Shown: positions 1-8,228 of the stretch, in pieces
Position numbering within the stretch: the stretch's first letter is position 1
Layout: each line of letters opens with the position of its first letter
Source of the DNA: Gammaproteobacteria bacterium GWE2_37_16
GTDB taxonomy: Bacteria; Pseudomonadota; Gammaproteobacteria; UBA9339
Direction of reading: 5' to 3'
Length of the DNA: 12,419 nucleotides
NCBI GenBank assembly: GCA_001801285.1
Contig: MGXG01000035.1
Location: 1 to 12,419 of the forward strand
Translations under genes and position numbers: made by a program
The notes under the pieces: generated by a model
What the model saw: the letters and a program-made list of their open reading frames with translations, nothing else
The model's database searches: none
What the model was told of the DNA's origin: nothing

Positions 1-574
1 TGGTAGCTATGCCCTTTTCAGCAATAATTTCTAAGGCGCGTTTTAAAAAAATATTGCCGTAAACCACATCAAAATCGTTGCCATGCCTTATGACAAAAGC
101 GGGTACGGTTTGGATGTTAAATTCTTTAAACCACAAAGGATCAATAGCAATACCACCCTGATTTTTCTCTTTAACTAAATTAAAAATTTTTGCCGCTGTT
201 TCCTGAAAAGAATTTTTATACAATCCACGCATAACTACTGGTATTTGATATTTCTTACCTTCTGCAATTAATTGCTTAAGTGCTAAATCCGGCATGCTAA
301 AAGAAACAAAAATCACTGCATTGGGTGCTTTTTGCTCTACTCCTTGTCCAAGATTATTTGCTGCCGTTGTTTTCAGGTTTTCTATTAAAGGCTGATAACT
401 GATTATTTTTTGTGGAGCAGAATCTTTTAGATCCTCAAACTTTCCTTGATAACTTTTCGTAATCTGATCGCGATGTTGTATTTGCTGATTAATCAAATCA
501 TTAGTATTAGCAAAAACTGGCAAAATCATGCTAGTCATAAAAATAGAAAAAATTGTTAGGCTTTTATTTAGCAT
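1..574 (-). CDS. trbC: TrbC, type-F conjugative pilus assembly protein (3' end cut by window edge)
   Basis: TrbC is a periplasmic protein needed for F-pilus assembly, working with TraW and TraU. I translated this frame by hand from the ATG at 574: 191 residues are visible with no stop before base 1. It opens with a signal peptide (MLNKSLTIFSIFMTSMILPVFA), followed by a charged, probably helical stretch. The TrbC core has VIFVSFSMPDLALKQL at about residues 88-103, then VVMRGLYKNSF, and near the end GGIAIDPLWFKEFNIQTVPA, the thioredoxin-like pattern typical of the family. Since F-type TrbC proteins are only a little over 200 residues, just a short tail should lie outside the window. The gene starts 26 bases after the traU stop with no good Shine-Dalgarno sequence, so translation probably depends on traU. 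Family assignment is firm. Confidence 0.93.
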   Translation of the reverse strand, partial: MLNKSLTIFSIFMTSMILPVFANTNDLINQQIQHRDQITKSYQGKFEDLKDSAPQKIISYQPLIENLKTTAANNLGQGVEQKAPNAVIFVSFSMPDLALKQLIAEGKKYQIPVVMRGLYKNSFQETAAKIFNLVKEKNQGGIAIDPLWFKEFNIQTVPAFVIRHGNDFDVVYGNIFLKRALEIIAEKGIAT

Positions 575-600
575 TGTTTGTTCTGTTCGTTATTTTTTAT

Positions 601-1599
601 TTACAAAAAAGTACAGTTGCGCTTCTTCCAAATCAAAAACCCAAAAATATTGCCTTCTGTAGGCGTGTTATGTCCTCCTTCCCAGGTGGCAACATCATGA
701 CCGAACTGATAGCATTTATTCGCCGCGGAAATGGTATTAGTCATCTGATAGCGATAACGAGATTTCGGCATAATTGGTGCTAAATGTTGAGTACAAATTG
801 GTCCTTGAATACCAGAACCGCTATCTCCAGACGAATCCTCAACCAAGCCTTCCCGATGCATTTTAAAATCCATACGTTCACTTAAAAGCACCGCCGATTG
901 AATTGGTCCCTTTTCATCAAAAACCGTGCCTGAAAATGGGTACATGCCACCTTGAGTTCCTGCACACCAAAATAACTTATCTACTGGTAGGCTGGTTTGA
1001 GATTTTGCAGCGTCTATAGCGCAAGGCGCCTGGGCTACTAAATTCCCAAATAAAACCGCTTCCGGATTAATAATAAAAGCTAACTCATCATCGTTCCAAG
1101 TAGGATCAAGCTCGGTTAAGTAAGCAATATCAAAATCCCCTCCTTGCATACAAGCCATAGAGGTTAAAATCTGCAAAAAATAAATCAATGGATATTTATA
1201 CCAATGCACATAATAAAACGATGCTGCATCAGCAATTTCACCACGAGATTCTTTGCCGCCTTGACCTGCATGTCCAAGATCTAAAGTAAAGCCACCTAAA
1301 TTAACCATACAATAAGGTGTTGGCGTCACGTCAGTTAAAGCAAATGGTTCCCAAAAGCCAATATTTAATCCAATCCGCCAGCCAATCGGCATTTGGCAGA
1401 CTTCAACAGGTAAGGATGGATTATCGGTATCCGGATAATCACCGGAAATAACCTGTATATTTCCGATAGAAATCGGAAATAAACAATTCCAACATATATC
1501 GGAAATTGGATTAACAAATGTGCCAGCACATTTGGCAGATGCGGTTTGCATAACCAAAACAGCAAAAAAAGTTAGGAATATTTTAGTTCGTCTGCTCAT
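601..1599 (-). CDS. traU: TraU, type-F conjugal transfer pilus assembly / mating protein
   Basis: TraU is a periplasmic, disulfide-rich protein of F-type systems that is needed for DNA transfer and contributes to pilus assembly. The product is 332 residues, very close to F TraU (about 330). Residues 1-22 are a signal peptide ending in ASA. Eleven cysteines (24, 36, 39, 68, 97, 150, 193, 212, 269, 296, 329) include the ICWNC motif, and conserved segments such as GNIQVISGDYPDTDNPS, GFWEPF, QGGMYPF and IPT-type C-terminal aromatic motifs are visible. The start codon lies 17 bases inside the end of traW. An AAGGAG sequence sits only one base before the ATG, too close to be an ideal ribosome site, so translational coupling to traW is likely. 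No alternative start keeps the signal peptide. Confidence 0.95.
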   Translation of the reverse strand: MSRRTKIFLTFFAVLVMQTASAKCAGTFVNPISDICWNCLFPISIGNIQVISGDYPDTDNPSLPVEVCQMPIGWRIGLNIGFWEPFALTDVTPTPYCMVNLGGFTLDLGHAGQGGKESRGEIADAASFYYVHWYKYPLIYFLQILTSMACMQGGDFDIAYLTELDPTWNDDELAFIINPEAVLFGNLVAQAPCAIDAAKSQTSLPVDKLFWCAGTQGGMYPFSGTVFDEKGPIQSAVLLSERMDFKMHREGLVEDSSGDSGSGIQGPICTQHLAPIMPKSRYRYQMTNTISAANKCYQFGHDVATWEGGHNTPTEGNIFGFLIWKKRNCTFL

Positions 1600-2236
1600 A
1601 CTCCTTTACCGCATACTCTTGGATTTTTAATTTTTTTTCACTTTGCTGCACAATGGATGGAATATGTAAAATACCTAGCTTATGCACCAATTTGCCATAC
1701 TGATCGAAATACACTTTATTATTTAAAGCCTCACTAGCCTCCTTAATATTCCCCTGCACCAAAATGTACTTTATATATTGAAAATTTTTAGCCTTTTTTA
1801 TCGCCCAGGTTATTTGCCGTTTATCGTCGCTATTTAGAAAAAACATCACACTATGTAATTGCACCCTATCTAAAGGATTAACCTTAGTACCAACCGGAAA
1901 TAAAACCTTACCATCAGCATCTTCAATATTGCGGTCTAACACAAATGTTGGATCATAAAAGAACGTTTTTGGTTGTTCAGTAGTACTTAAACCATCTACT
2001 GATTTTGGTCTTAACGTATGTTCCGTAACATTTCTAATAAATGTCTGTTTCATTTTTTCTAACTCGCCGTTTTGCTGTAAAACATTGAGTCGTTGATAGA
2101 TAAATTCGCGTAAATCTTCTTCCGCAATCGGATAAACCGTACCCCATACGCCTAAATCTTTAGCAAATCCGGTATTTACAGTAAATAATGTTAAAAAAAT
2201 TAAAAAAAACAAAAATGTACGTAAGCGTTTTTGCAT
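1583..2236 (-). CDS. traW: TraW, type-F conjugal transfer pilus assembly protein
   Basis: TraW is a periplasmic protein of F-pilus assembly that interacts with TrbC. Using the ATG at 2236 gives 217 residues (F TraW is about 210). Residues 1-25 are a signal peptide ending GFA, and the mature protein begins KDLGVWGTVYPIAEEDL, the hallmark N-terminus of TraW. Further family motifs are YDPTFVLDRNIEDADGKVL and VGTKVNPLD near residues 94-125, and a C-terminal YFDQYGKLVHKLGILHIPS segment that resembles TrbC. The open frame extends 11 codons upstream to a TTG, but the inner ATG is preferred: it directly follows the trbI stop, has AAGG a few bases upstream and gives a clean signal peptide. Its 3' end overlaps traU. 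Confidence 0.94.
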   Translation of the reverse strand: MQKRLRTFLFFLIFLTLFTVNTGFAKDLGVWGTVYPIAEEDLREFIYQRLNVLQQNGELEKMKQTFIRNVTEHTLRPKSVDGLSTTEQPKTFFYDPTFVLDRNIEDADGKVLFPVGTKVNPLDRVQLHSVMFFLNSDDKRQITWAIKKAKNFQYIKYILVQGNIKEASEALNNKVYFDQYGKLVHKLGILHIPSIVQQSEKKLKIQEYAVKEYEQTN

Positions 2237-2237
2237 A

Positions 2238-2630
2238 TTACCTTGCTGATTTTTGCATTTCTTTGGCAATTAGTTTTTGAATTTCTGGCGTTGCATCTTC
2301 CGCTCCAGCAACTACTGCGCCTTTAGTGTAAATAATCACATGATGCTTTTTGGCATAATAATTAGCCGCATTAGCCACCGCTTGCGGAAACCTTGCCCCT
2401 ATTTTTCTCATCTCATCTTCTGGTAACTTACGGTTTAGCGCTTCTTTTAAAAAAATCGCATACGTTTGTTTAAAATCAAAAACCACTACCGTTTTCTGTC
2501 GACTCTCAATCAAGATCGCCACCAGCAACAAAGCCATTATTCCATAAGCTACAACCTTGTTTTGATATATTTTAAAACCCCATGTTTTTAAAACATTTAA
2601 AAAAACAAAAAAACTAGAATTCGTCGGCAT
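2238..2630 (-). CDS. trbI: TrbI, type-F conjugative transfer protein
   Basis: F-type TrbI is a small inner-membrane protein that influences pilus extension and retraction; it is unrelated to the VirB10-type protein also called TrbI. The product is 130 residues (F TrbI is 128). It has a basic N-terminal segment, one transmembrane helix at about residues 27-41 (VAYGIMALLLVAILI), then the family signature VVVFDFKQTYAIFLKEAL. The C-terminal periplasmic region contains QAVANAANYYAKKHHVIIYTKGAVV. The ATG at 2630 is preceded by GAGGGA at suitable spacing and lies 17 bases inside the end of traC. Position between traC and traW is exactly as in the F plasmid, which supports the call. Confidence 0.92.
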   Translation of the reverse strand: MPTNSSFFVFLNVLKTWGFKIYQNKVVAYGIMALLLVAILIESRQKTVVVFDFKQTYAIFLKEALNRKLPEDEMRKIGARFPQAVANAANYYAKKHHVIIYTKGAVVAGAEDATPEIQKLIAKEMQKSAR

Positions 2631-5151
2631 AATTGTCCCTCGCTACTTTTAGAATACTTTCACTAATTGACAATCCCTGTTCGCGATAGTTTTTCACCGC
2701 TTCAAATTCTCGACCTGCAGAAGAAAACATGACGCGAGAAAAAGGATCAACAAAAAGCCGGTGAAACGACTGAATTTTGCCCAATTGCAGCATGAATTCA
2801 GAAAAACCATTGGTTTTGGCTTCTTTGAAATGTTTAATCAGGTTTTCAACGTAAGGATCAAAATAGTTTTTGTGATTCAACATAAAATCATCAAACGCCT
2901 TAGCGTTTTGTAACATGATGATTTTTACATCAGAGCAATTCCAACAAGCCTTGGCTTCGTCGTTTTTAAGAAAATCTTCAATGCCTTGAGTAATGGTGAC
3001 AAATGAACCTAAGTGACGGCGTGCGGTACGATAGCCCTTTTCGATAAAACGCGCAGCCGCTTTGTTATCCCCCGCTAAGAGACGCCAAGCTTCATCGATA
3101 ACCACCATTTTCGGTTGATTGCGCGGTGAGTGATACATCTGCTCTTCGATGTTAAGCATCAGAGCGAATAAAACTGCTTTCATCAGTGCGGGTTTATTTT
3201 CTAATTCTCCCAATTCCAGCACCACCAAAGCCGCATCTGGCGCAATTGCTGAATAAGCATTAAAAATATCCGGATAGGCTCCGGTTGTGCTGTAGCGGTT
3301 AAGCAAAGTAATTAAATCATTAATACGATTATCCTGTCTTTTAGTATTTAATTCTTGAAGTGCAGTTATAACATCATCAATATTGGCTTCATTTTGCTTT
3401 TTCTCCCAAGCACGCATTACCGCTTGACGTAAATACTCTTCTTGCACATCCTCAAGCTCGCCAGATGGTGAAGCAAGGACTGAAAGCAAATCTCGGATCT
3501 GTTCCGAAGATTCCTGGATATCATGAATGTTGCTAAATGGATTAAGTTTTAAAGAACTGTATTCTAAATAAGTGCCTCCTACCGTTTCGCAAAGCTTGCG
3601 ATAAGACTGCCCTAAATCAATTACAAAACATTTCCCAAAAATCGATAACACATAAGTAAGAATGGCTTGCACAAGAAAACTTTTTCCAGCGCCACTAGTT
3701 GCCGCCACCGCAATGTTATAATTCGCCGTTGGTAACAATTCGCTATACATATCGAAAAAAGAAATCTGATTACGAAAAGTAGTAAGTAATACCCCCTGAC
3801 GACATAATTTATAATCAGCCACTAAGGGCAAAAGATTGGCTAAATTCCAAGTAGTTAAAGTTCTAATCCGCCCTGCTCTTTTTAAATCCTGAAACATCCC
3901 TTCACTGATTAAAAACGGTAGCGTTACTAGAAATGATTGCAATTGCATATATTTGGTATTAAACAGCTCAATCCCGTTATAGCGAAAACAGGAAATCGCT
4001 GAAGACTCATCGCGCTTTTCTTCCCCTAAACTAGAAAATAAAGTCAGATTAAAATAGCATTGCGCAAGTCTTACTTCTTCTGCATCCAGATCATCACGAA
4101 TTTTCTTCCATTCAGCAGCCGTTTCTTGCGTACCTGAAATATATTTGGCATAGACGCTTTGGGCTTTTTTCTGCATGCTTAAATAACGACTTTGCGCACG
4201 GTTTTTAGCTTCGACTTGTGGAATTAACCGTGCATGCATACTAATTAAAAATGGACAGCGAATTGCCTGGCTTGCCCGGAAAACATTAAAGAAATTATCC
4301 GCGCTCATCCATAGAGAAAATTTCTCTGGTAAGTTGCGCAAAGACAAATTAGTAACAACTGTATTGATTTCTTTATGATTCAAAGAATTCATCCCAATCT
4401 GCAAACGATCAGGCTCATGGATCAACTCAAAAGTCTTATCCACAATTTGCTCATTTAAAGTGTTGTGTTCTTCGTGGTAATCTGGGCTTGCATGAATCTC
4501 ATGGTTATTGGGATTAACCCACGCGCGCAATAGCTTTAAAAAAGGTTTTAATCTGATTGGCGCATAACTAATTTCTGAAGAATCAAATTCTGCCACTAAA
4601 TCATCCCGTAAAGCCGTAATGTCAAACACTGCCTCATCATTGTATGGCGTATTTTTTGAAACAAAGACAAATAAGCGATATTCGCGTAAAGCAATTGGTA
4701 AGTTAAGTTTATTTTTTAAACCAACTTCTGCGCCTTTTTTATAATATTGGGTAGAGATTTTAGCTAATTCGGCATAAATATCATCACGCTGCAGCTGCTT
4801 GTGATACGCTTGATCGATAATATCGCCAACTTGATTAGATCCCCAAAGAATAAACTGCATGTCATAGCCATCGCGTAATTTATAGCGCAATAAATCGGCA
4901 ATACTATTGATGGTTTTTTCATCGGCGCCACATAAAACACTAAGCTCCAACCCAAAACCTAAGCTATGCTCATTAACAAATAGGTTTTTCTCTTCCCAAA
5001 AATAACGATAAGGCAAAATTGCCGAAAAATGATGGAAATCAATCGCCAACATTTCCTGCAACTTTTTATGATCAGCATTTGCAGTTTGTGTGCCATCAGT
5101 TTCGTTTAAAGCTGTAGCAACTTTTTGAGAGATTTTGTCGAGAAAAGCCAT
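2614..5151 (-). CDS. traC: TraC, VirB4-like ATPase of type-F secretion
   Basis: TraC is the cytoplasmic, membrane-associated ATPase that powers pilus assembly and transfer. The product is 845 residues (F TraC is about 875). The N-terminal TraC-specific region spans roughly residues 30-270, with YRYFWEEKNLFVNEHSLGFGLE at 48-69 broken by normal family variation. The P-loop ATPase domain has Walker A SGAGKS at 486-491 and Walker B MVVIDEAW at 682-689. Other VirB4 motifs are FVIDLGQSYRKL (509-520), GSFVTITQGIEDF (715-727) and the C-terminal region after 740. No residue needed for ATPase activity appears to be missing. The start ATG at 5151 lacks a recognisable Shine-Dalgarno sequence, and 18 bases separate it from the stop of the preceding small gene. 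Confidence 0.97.
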   Translation of the reverse strand: MAFLDKISQKVATALNETDGTQTANADHKKLQEMLAIDFHHFSAILPYRYFWEEKNLFVNEHSLGFGLELSVLCGADEKTINSIADLLRYKLRDGYDMQFILWGSNQVGDIIDQAYHKQLQRDDIYAELAKISTQYYKKGAEVGLKNKLNLPIALREYRLFVFVSKNTPYNDEAVFDITALRDDLVAEFDSSEISYAPIRLKPFLKLLRAWVNPNNHEIHASPDYHEEHNTLNEQIVDKTFELIHEPDRLQIGMNSLNHKEINTVVTNLSLRNLPEKFSLWMSADNFFNVFRASQAIRCPFLISMHARLIPQVEAKNRAQSRYLSMQKKAQSVYAKYISGTQETAAEWKKIRDDLDAEEVRLAQCYFNLTLFSSLGEEKRDESSAISCFRYNGIELFNTKYMQLQSFLVTLPFLISEGMFQDLKRAGRIRTLTTWNLANLLPLVADYKLCRQGVLLTTFRNQISFFDMYSELLPTANYNIAVAATSGAGKSFLVQAILTYVLSIFGKCFVIDLGQSYRKLCETVGGTYLEYSSLKLNPFSNIHDIQESSEQIRDLLSVLASPSGELEDVQEEYLRQAVMRAWEKKQNEANIDDVITALQELNTKRQDNRINDLITLLNRYSTTGAYPDIFNAYSAIAPDAALVVLELGELENKPALMKAVLFALMLNIEEQMYHSPRNQPKMVVIDEAWRLLAGDNKAAARFIEKGYRTARRHLGSFVTITQGIEDFLKNDEAKACWNCSDVKIIMLQNAKAFDDFMLNHKNYFDPYVENLIKHFKEAKTNGFSEFMLQLGKIQSFHRLFVDPFSRVMFSSAGREFEAVKNYREQGLSISESILKVARDNYADEF

Positions 5152-5169
5152 AATTATTTTGTTTAAAAA

Positions 5170-5535
5170 TTAGTGTTGCACTGCCAAACCTTTACTATTC
5201 ATCTCTAATGAACAGTGGTATAAAGCTGGATCGTCATCTTTTTTTTTGAAATCATACATTTCAGGGTTAGTTTTAAAACAATAAAAAAGGGATGATTTTA
5301 GATAATTCTTATTCATACCACCTTCTTCATTTATTTGTACCCCATTTTTTTGTAACTCAAGTAAATATTTATAAAGTTGCAATGCTTCCTTCCCTTCAAT
5401 ATTGAAAGTTACATAGGGTTGCTTTGGAGTATCATGAGTTATAGACAAATCAATTTTTGCCACTCCAACAGAAGCTATTCCTAATAAGAATAATCCGATA
5501 CAAGATAAAAGGATTTTTTTAACAGTTGGTTGCAT
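5170..5535 (-). CDS. Small exported protein, copy 3 of a tandem paralogous family
   Basis: I do not recognise this family. The 121-residue product has a signal peptide (hydrophobic core about residues 9-25, probable cleavage after GVA). It shares with the next two upstream genes the pattern: short beta-like stretch (IDLSI), a segment FNIEGKEALQLYKYL at about 44-58, a SSLFYC cysteine, then LYHCSLEMNSKGLAV at the C-terminus. The two mature-region cysteines are in the positions conserved in all three copies and could form a disulfide in the periplasm. A good AGGAG ribosome site lies six bases before the ATG at 5535. Lying between traV and traC inside the transfer operon, it is probably an accessory envelope protein of the transfer apparatus or of the mating surface, but that is inference. 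Confidence 0.8.
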   Translation of the reverse strand: MQPTVKKILLSCIGLFLLGIASVGVAKIDLSITHDTPKQPYVTFNIEGKEALQLYKYLLELQKNGVQINEEGGMNKNYLKSSLFYCFKTNPEMYDFKKKDDDPALYHCSLEMNSKGLAVQH

Positions 5536-5566
5536 TTTTTACTCCTACCACATTGTTTTTTAAAAA

Positions 5567-5944
5567 TTACTTAACTACCGCTAAACCAGCATGATTGAAT
5601 TTAATAGTACATTGATATAAATCGGTGTAGTTATCTGTTTCCTTTATTTTAGAATTAGTCGGAGAATCATATAGTTTAAGACAAGAAAGCATTGGAGATT
5701 CCAAAACGATCCCATTTTGAGTAATGCGTTGAACCACAAAACCAGCATATTCTTTAACTGCTTGTAAATATTGCCAAAACTTTAAAGCCTCTTCTCCTCC
5801 AATATTTAATTCTGCAGATGGCAAATCGTGTAATGGCTGTGTGGATGCAATAAGCTTTATTCCAGCTAACACATTTGTCGATAATGCAATAAAAAATATG
5901 CTTACAAGAAAAATATTTACGGTTTTTACAAGATTAAATTTCAT
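5567..5944 (-). CDS. Small exported protein, copy 2 of a tandem paralogous family
   Basis: Unrecognised family. The 125-residue product has a signal peptide (residues about 1-27, ending VLA). The mature part follows the same plan as its two neighbours: GIKLIAS, then SAELNIGGEEALKFWQYL at about 43-60, GFVV, LESPMLSCLKLY, and a C-terminal LYQCTIKFNHAGLAVVK. Shared positions include the EAL-x-hydrophobic-aromatic-x-YL helix, LESP before the first cysteine, and the Y-x-C-x-hydrophobic-(K/E) plus GLA ending. The start is the ATG at 5944, with only a weak AGGT upstream. It begins 19 bases after the stop of copy 1. Divergence from its neighbours, apart from these motifs, argues for an old duplication and not a recent one. 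Confidence 0.8.
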   Translation of the reverse strand: MKFNLVKTVNIFLVSIFFIALSTNVLAGIKLIASTQPLHDLPSAELNIGGEEALKFWQYLQAVKEYAGFVVQRITQNGIVLESPMLSCLKLYDSPTNSKIKETDNYTDLYQCTIKFNHAGLAVVK

Positions 5945-5963
5945 ATATTACCTATAGGTTAGA

Positions 5964-6368
5964 TCATTTTTTAGCCAAACCATTTTGATCTATTTTTATA
6001 TTACATCGGTATAAACTTGGATCTTTCTCAGCCTTATTGTGCGCAGTTATATAATCATCTCCATCGTGATAATATCTGCTGCCATAGTTATCTGGATTTT
6101 CATGAAAACAAGTAACGACCGGCGATTCTAATGAAGATGTCCCCATAGCAGCTGAACCAGTTACAAAGCCTCCTTGTTTTTCTGATTTAGCTAAATATTC
6201 CCAAAGCTGTAGAGCTTCTTTGCCAGTTATGCTAAATTCTGCCATAGGAAAATTTATCTTATCTTTAGACAATAAAAGTTTAATATCAGCCAATCCAAGA
6301 GACGTTACAAACAACAAAAATGTTCCTATACAAAGAGATAAAGTTATTTTTTGATTAATTAATTTCAT
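5964..6368 (-). CDS. Small exported protein, copy 1 of a tandem paralogous family
   Basis: Unrecognised family and the longest of three tandem copies (134 residues). A signal peptide covers about residues 1-27 (ending GLA). The mature protein has DIKLLLS, then MAEFSITGKEALQLWEYL at about 42-59, GGFVTG, LESPVVTCF, and a C-terminal LYRCNIKIDQNGLAKK. Between the two conserved cysteines it carries an insertion rich in Tyr, His and Asp (residues about 94-112, including YYHDGDDY) that the other copies lack. The ATG at 6368 has no clear Shine-Dalgarno sequence and lies 39 bases after the traV stop. All three copies sit where the F plasmid has its small non-essential genes between traV and traC, which fits an accessory role. 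Confidence 0.8.
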   Translation of the reverse strand: MKLINQKITLSLCIGTFLLFVTSLGLADIKLLLSKDKINFPMAEFSITGKEALQLWEYLAKSEKQGGFVTGSAAMGTSSLESPVVTCFHENPDNYGSRYYHDGDDYITAHNKAEKDPSLYRCNIKIDQNGLAKK

Positions 6369-6407
6369 ATTTATGATTTCATCAGATTTTTAAAGGCTTA
6401 TTAGGAA

Positions 6408-6737
6408 CTAATTTTGAATTGCTTCCGCAGGCTCTCCAAACCAAATGCCTTTTTTAACTACCGTGTAGACGTAAGATGGCTCATGGAAATTGCCATCCTC
6501 ATCTTCATACGGTCCAAGCCAAATTTGCTGGATATTTTCACCGGAGCGAATTGGATTTCCCGCATAGCCACTTAATGGATAGCCAATAACTTCCTTTTTT
6601 TCTTTTTCTTGTTTATTAAAAACTGCATCTAAACTGCCACATTTGCCATCGGTTCCGATGTTGCAACTTTGTGACTTCTTCATGCCAGCGCAGCCGCTAA
6701 GCAAAATCAGTAAACTTAAAATAAAGATCTTTTTCAT
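6408..6737 (-). CDS. traV: TraV, type-F conjugal transfer outer-membrane lipoprotein
   Basis: TraV is the VirB7-like lipoprotein that anchors the TraK-TraB core complex to the outer membrane. The 109-residue product (F TraV is about 171) begins with a lipoprotein signal peptide with lipobox LLSGC, acylated cysteine at 16. Two more cysteines at 25 and 33 match the cysteine pattern of TraV proteins. The C-terminal half holds the family signature IWLGPYEDEDGNFHEPSYVYTVV (roughly residues 72-94, here quoted in part: WLGPYEDEDGNFHEPS). The ATG at 6737 is preceded by TGAGGA at good spacing and starts 9 bases after the stop of a second, shorter TraV-like lipoprotein. It is shorter than F TraV, mostly in the middle region. 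Confidence 0.88.
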   Translation of the reverse strand: MKKIFILSLLILLSGCAGMKKSQSCNIGTDGKCGSLDAVFNKQEKEKKEVIGYPLSGYAGNPIRSGENIQQIWLGPYEDEDGNFHEPSYVYTVVKKGIWFGEPAEAIQN

Positions 6738-6746
6738 AGTTCCTCA

Positions 6747-6908
6747 CTAACGATTAAAAACTCCGGCATCTGCCATTTTATTAATCTTATCCATCGGTAA
6801 ACACTTACCTCCTGACGTTACTGTGCAGTCGAATTCACCACTGATGCCAGCACAGCCGGTAAGTAAAATAATTAAGCCAAACAGAATAATTTTTATAATC
6901 TTGTTCAT
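6747..6908 (-). CDS. Mini TraV-like lipoprotein (53 residues)
   Basis: This short gene was found by reading the gap between traB and traV. It encodes 53 residues, beginning MNKIIKIILFGLIILLTGC, a lipoprotein signal peptide with lipobox LLTGC and acylated cysteine 19. Cysteines 28 and 36 follow at spacings of 9 and 8, the same spacings as in the neighbouring TraV (16, 25, 33). Both proteins share C-A-G, G-x-K-C and a following hydrophobic-D. It therefore looks like the N-terminal half of a TraV protein without the C-terminal signature. The frame ends with tandem stops (TAG then TGA), so it is not simply a frameshifted first half of the next gene. There is no clear Shine-Dalgarno sequence before the ATG at 6908. 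It could be a functional small lipoprotein or a decayed duplicate. Confidence 0.75.
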   Translation of the reverse strand: MNKIIKIILFGLIILLTGCAGISGEFDCTVTSGGKCLPMDKINKMADAGVFNR

Positions 6909-6956
6909 GATTTTTTGTAAAATATTGATTTATAACACAATTTGATTCGTATATTT

Positions 6957-8225
6957 TTAAAGTGTCTGCCCCATCTGCAAATTCTTTAAATCGGGAGCAC
7001 CCATTATCGGTTGCGCTTGCTGATTAACATTTTCTTGGGATGCCGCTGGTTGGGAAGTTTCAGCCCCAAGTTTTGGCGTAACACTTAATCCCAATTGGTT
7101 ATGGTCAAAATCTAATGAAAAGCCTTTAAGAAAAACCACATCAACATTACTGCCAGCATGGATCTGCACGATAGGATGATATAGTTCAGCTAATTTAATG
7201 TAATAATCGGCTAATTTTTCCATAGCGGTATTTGCTCCGTTATAGACTCCGTATTGCAAAACTTTACCTGAGGGTACAGTTGAAGTCGTGCCTAACGGCG
7301 AAGTTGATTGGGTTGTCAATGACTGCTGCATAGCGCTACCAATTCCAGAAAGCAGTCCTGATACTCCAGCGTTCCAAAGTAATTTACCATTGCGCATCAC
7401 CACATGCCCACGAATTCCATCATTACCACCCATATCGCTAATTGTTCCTTCTACAGCGATATCTAAAATTCGACCTCCTGTACGCACACAACTTAATCGC
7501 TGCAGACGGACCTGTCCGCGTTCGCTACTTGCATCACCATAAGCTGCTGCAGTAACAAAACATCCTTTCAAGCTTGAATGCTCACCATTAGGTAAAACCC
7601 CATCATCTAAAACCCGCATAGTAACCGGTAAAGTATCGGTTTGACCGCTTGTCCCGGCGTTAGTATCCGCGCCACTTAAAAGCACTGCTTTAGCAAAAGT
7701 TCCTGGCGGTACATAGTTGGTCTTGTTTTTGATTTCCGTTGTAGCTTCATCGCTATACGAAAAACTTGTCATACCAATACTCGCTTGCGATTGTGGAATC
7801 ACACCATCAGTCAAAGAACTTGGGTTTCTTGCAGGCTGGTTTTTCAAATCTTTACTCAGATTTTCGATTTTGGTTTGTAGATCTTGAATCACCCGCTGAT
7901 CAGCGCTTGGCTGCGTGTTTTTCTGCATCAGTTCCATTTGCTTTTGCATAGAACTAAGTTGTTTTTTTAAGACATCAACTTCTTTAGCCTCAGCTTGTAA
8001 TGCCGCATTGCTTTCGGATCCATTAAATTCAGATTTAGCATCTCCAACTGATGCTCCTGTTAAATCTACCTGTTGTTTGGGCTTTGCTTCTTCAGGCTTA
8101 CCTGAAGACATAAACATTGATCCCATAAAGATCAATGCGATAATTCCTGCCCCTAAACCAAGCAACACTTTATTCTGTAAAATACGAGTATCTTTGTTAA
8201 GTGAAAACTTTCCAGAAAATTTCAT
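6957..8225 (-). CDS. traB: TraB, VirB10-like core complex protein
   Basis: TraB spans the periplasm as part of the core channel, linking the inner membrane to the TraK/TraV outer-membrane ring. The product is 422 residues (F TraB is 475). A basic cytoplasmic N-terminus precedes a transmembrane helix at about residues 20-39. A coiled-coil region follows at about 76-130, rich in K, Q, L and M. The VirB10/TrbI-type domain runs from about 170: YVPPGTFAKAVLLSGADTNA (171-190), GCFVTAAAYGDASSERGQVR (221-240) and RGHVVMRNGKLLW (272-284). It ends with HAGSNVDVVFLKGFSL (356-371) and a Gln-rich tail. AGGAG lies eight bases before the ATG at 8225, within the end of traK, which stops three bases earlier. 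Confidence 0.95.
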   Translation of the reverse strand: MKFSGKFSLNKDTRILQNKVLLGLGAGIIALIFMGSMFMSSGKPEEAKPKQQVDLTGASVGDAKSEFNGSESNAALQAEAKEVDVLKKQLSSMQKQMELMQKNTQPSADQRVIQDLQTKIENLSKDLKNQPARNPSSLTDGVIPQSQASIGMTSFSYSDEATTEIKNKTNYVPPGTFAKAVLLSGADTNAGTSGQTDTLPVTMRVLDDGVLPNGEHSSLKGCFVTAAAYGDASSERGQVRLQRLSCVRTGGRILDIAVEGTISDMGGNDGIRGHVVMRNGKLLWNAGVSGLLSGIGSAMQQSLTTQSTSPLGTTSTVPSGKVLQYGVYNGANTAMEKLADYYIKLAELYHPIVQIHAGSNVDVVFLKGFSLDFDHNQLGLSVTPKLGAETSQPAASQENVNQQAQPIMGAPDLKNLQMGQTL

Positions 8226-8228
8226 GTT

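Noticed and set aside
553..783. Plus-strand open frame of 76 codons
   Set aside because: It lies antisense to trbC and the end of traU, both firmly identified, and its product shows no family features.
4764..4955. Second minus-strand frame inside traC
   Set aside because: Out-of-frame within the conserved N-terminal region of TraC; no independent evidence.
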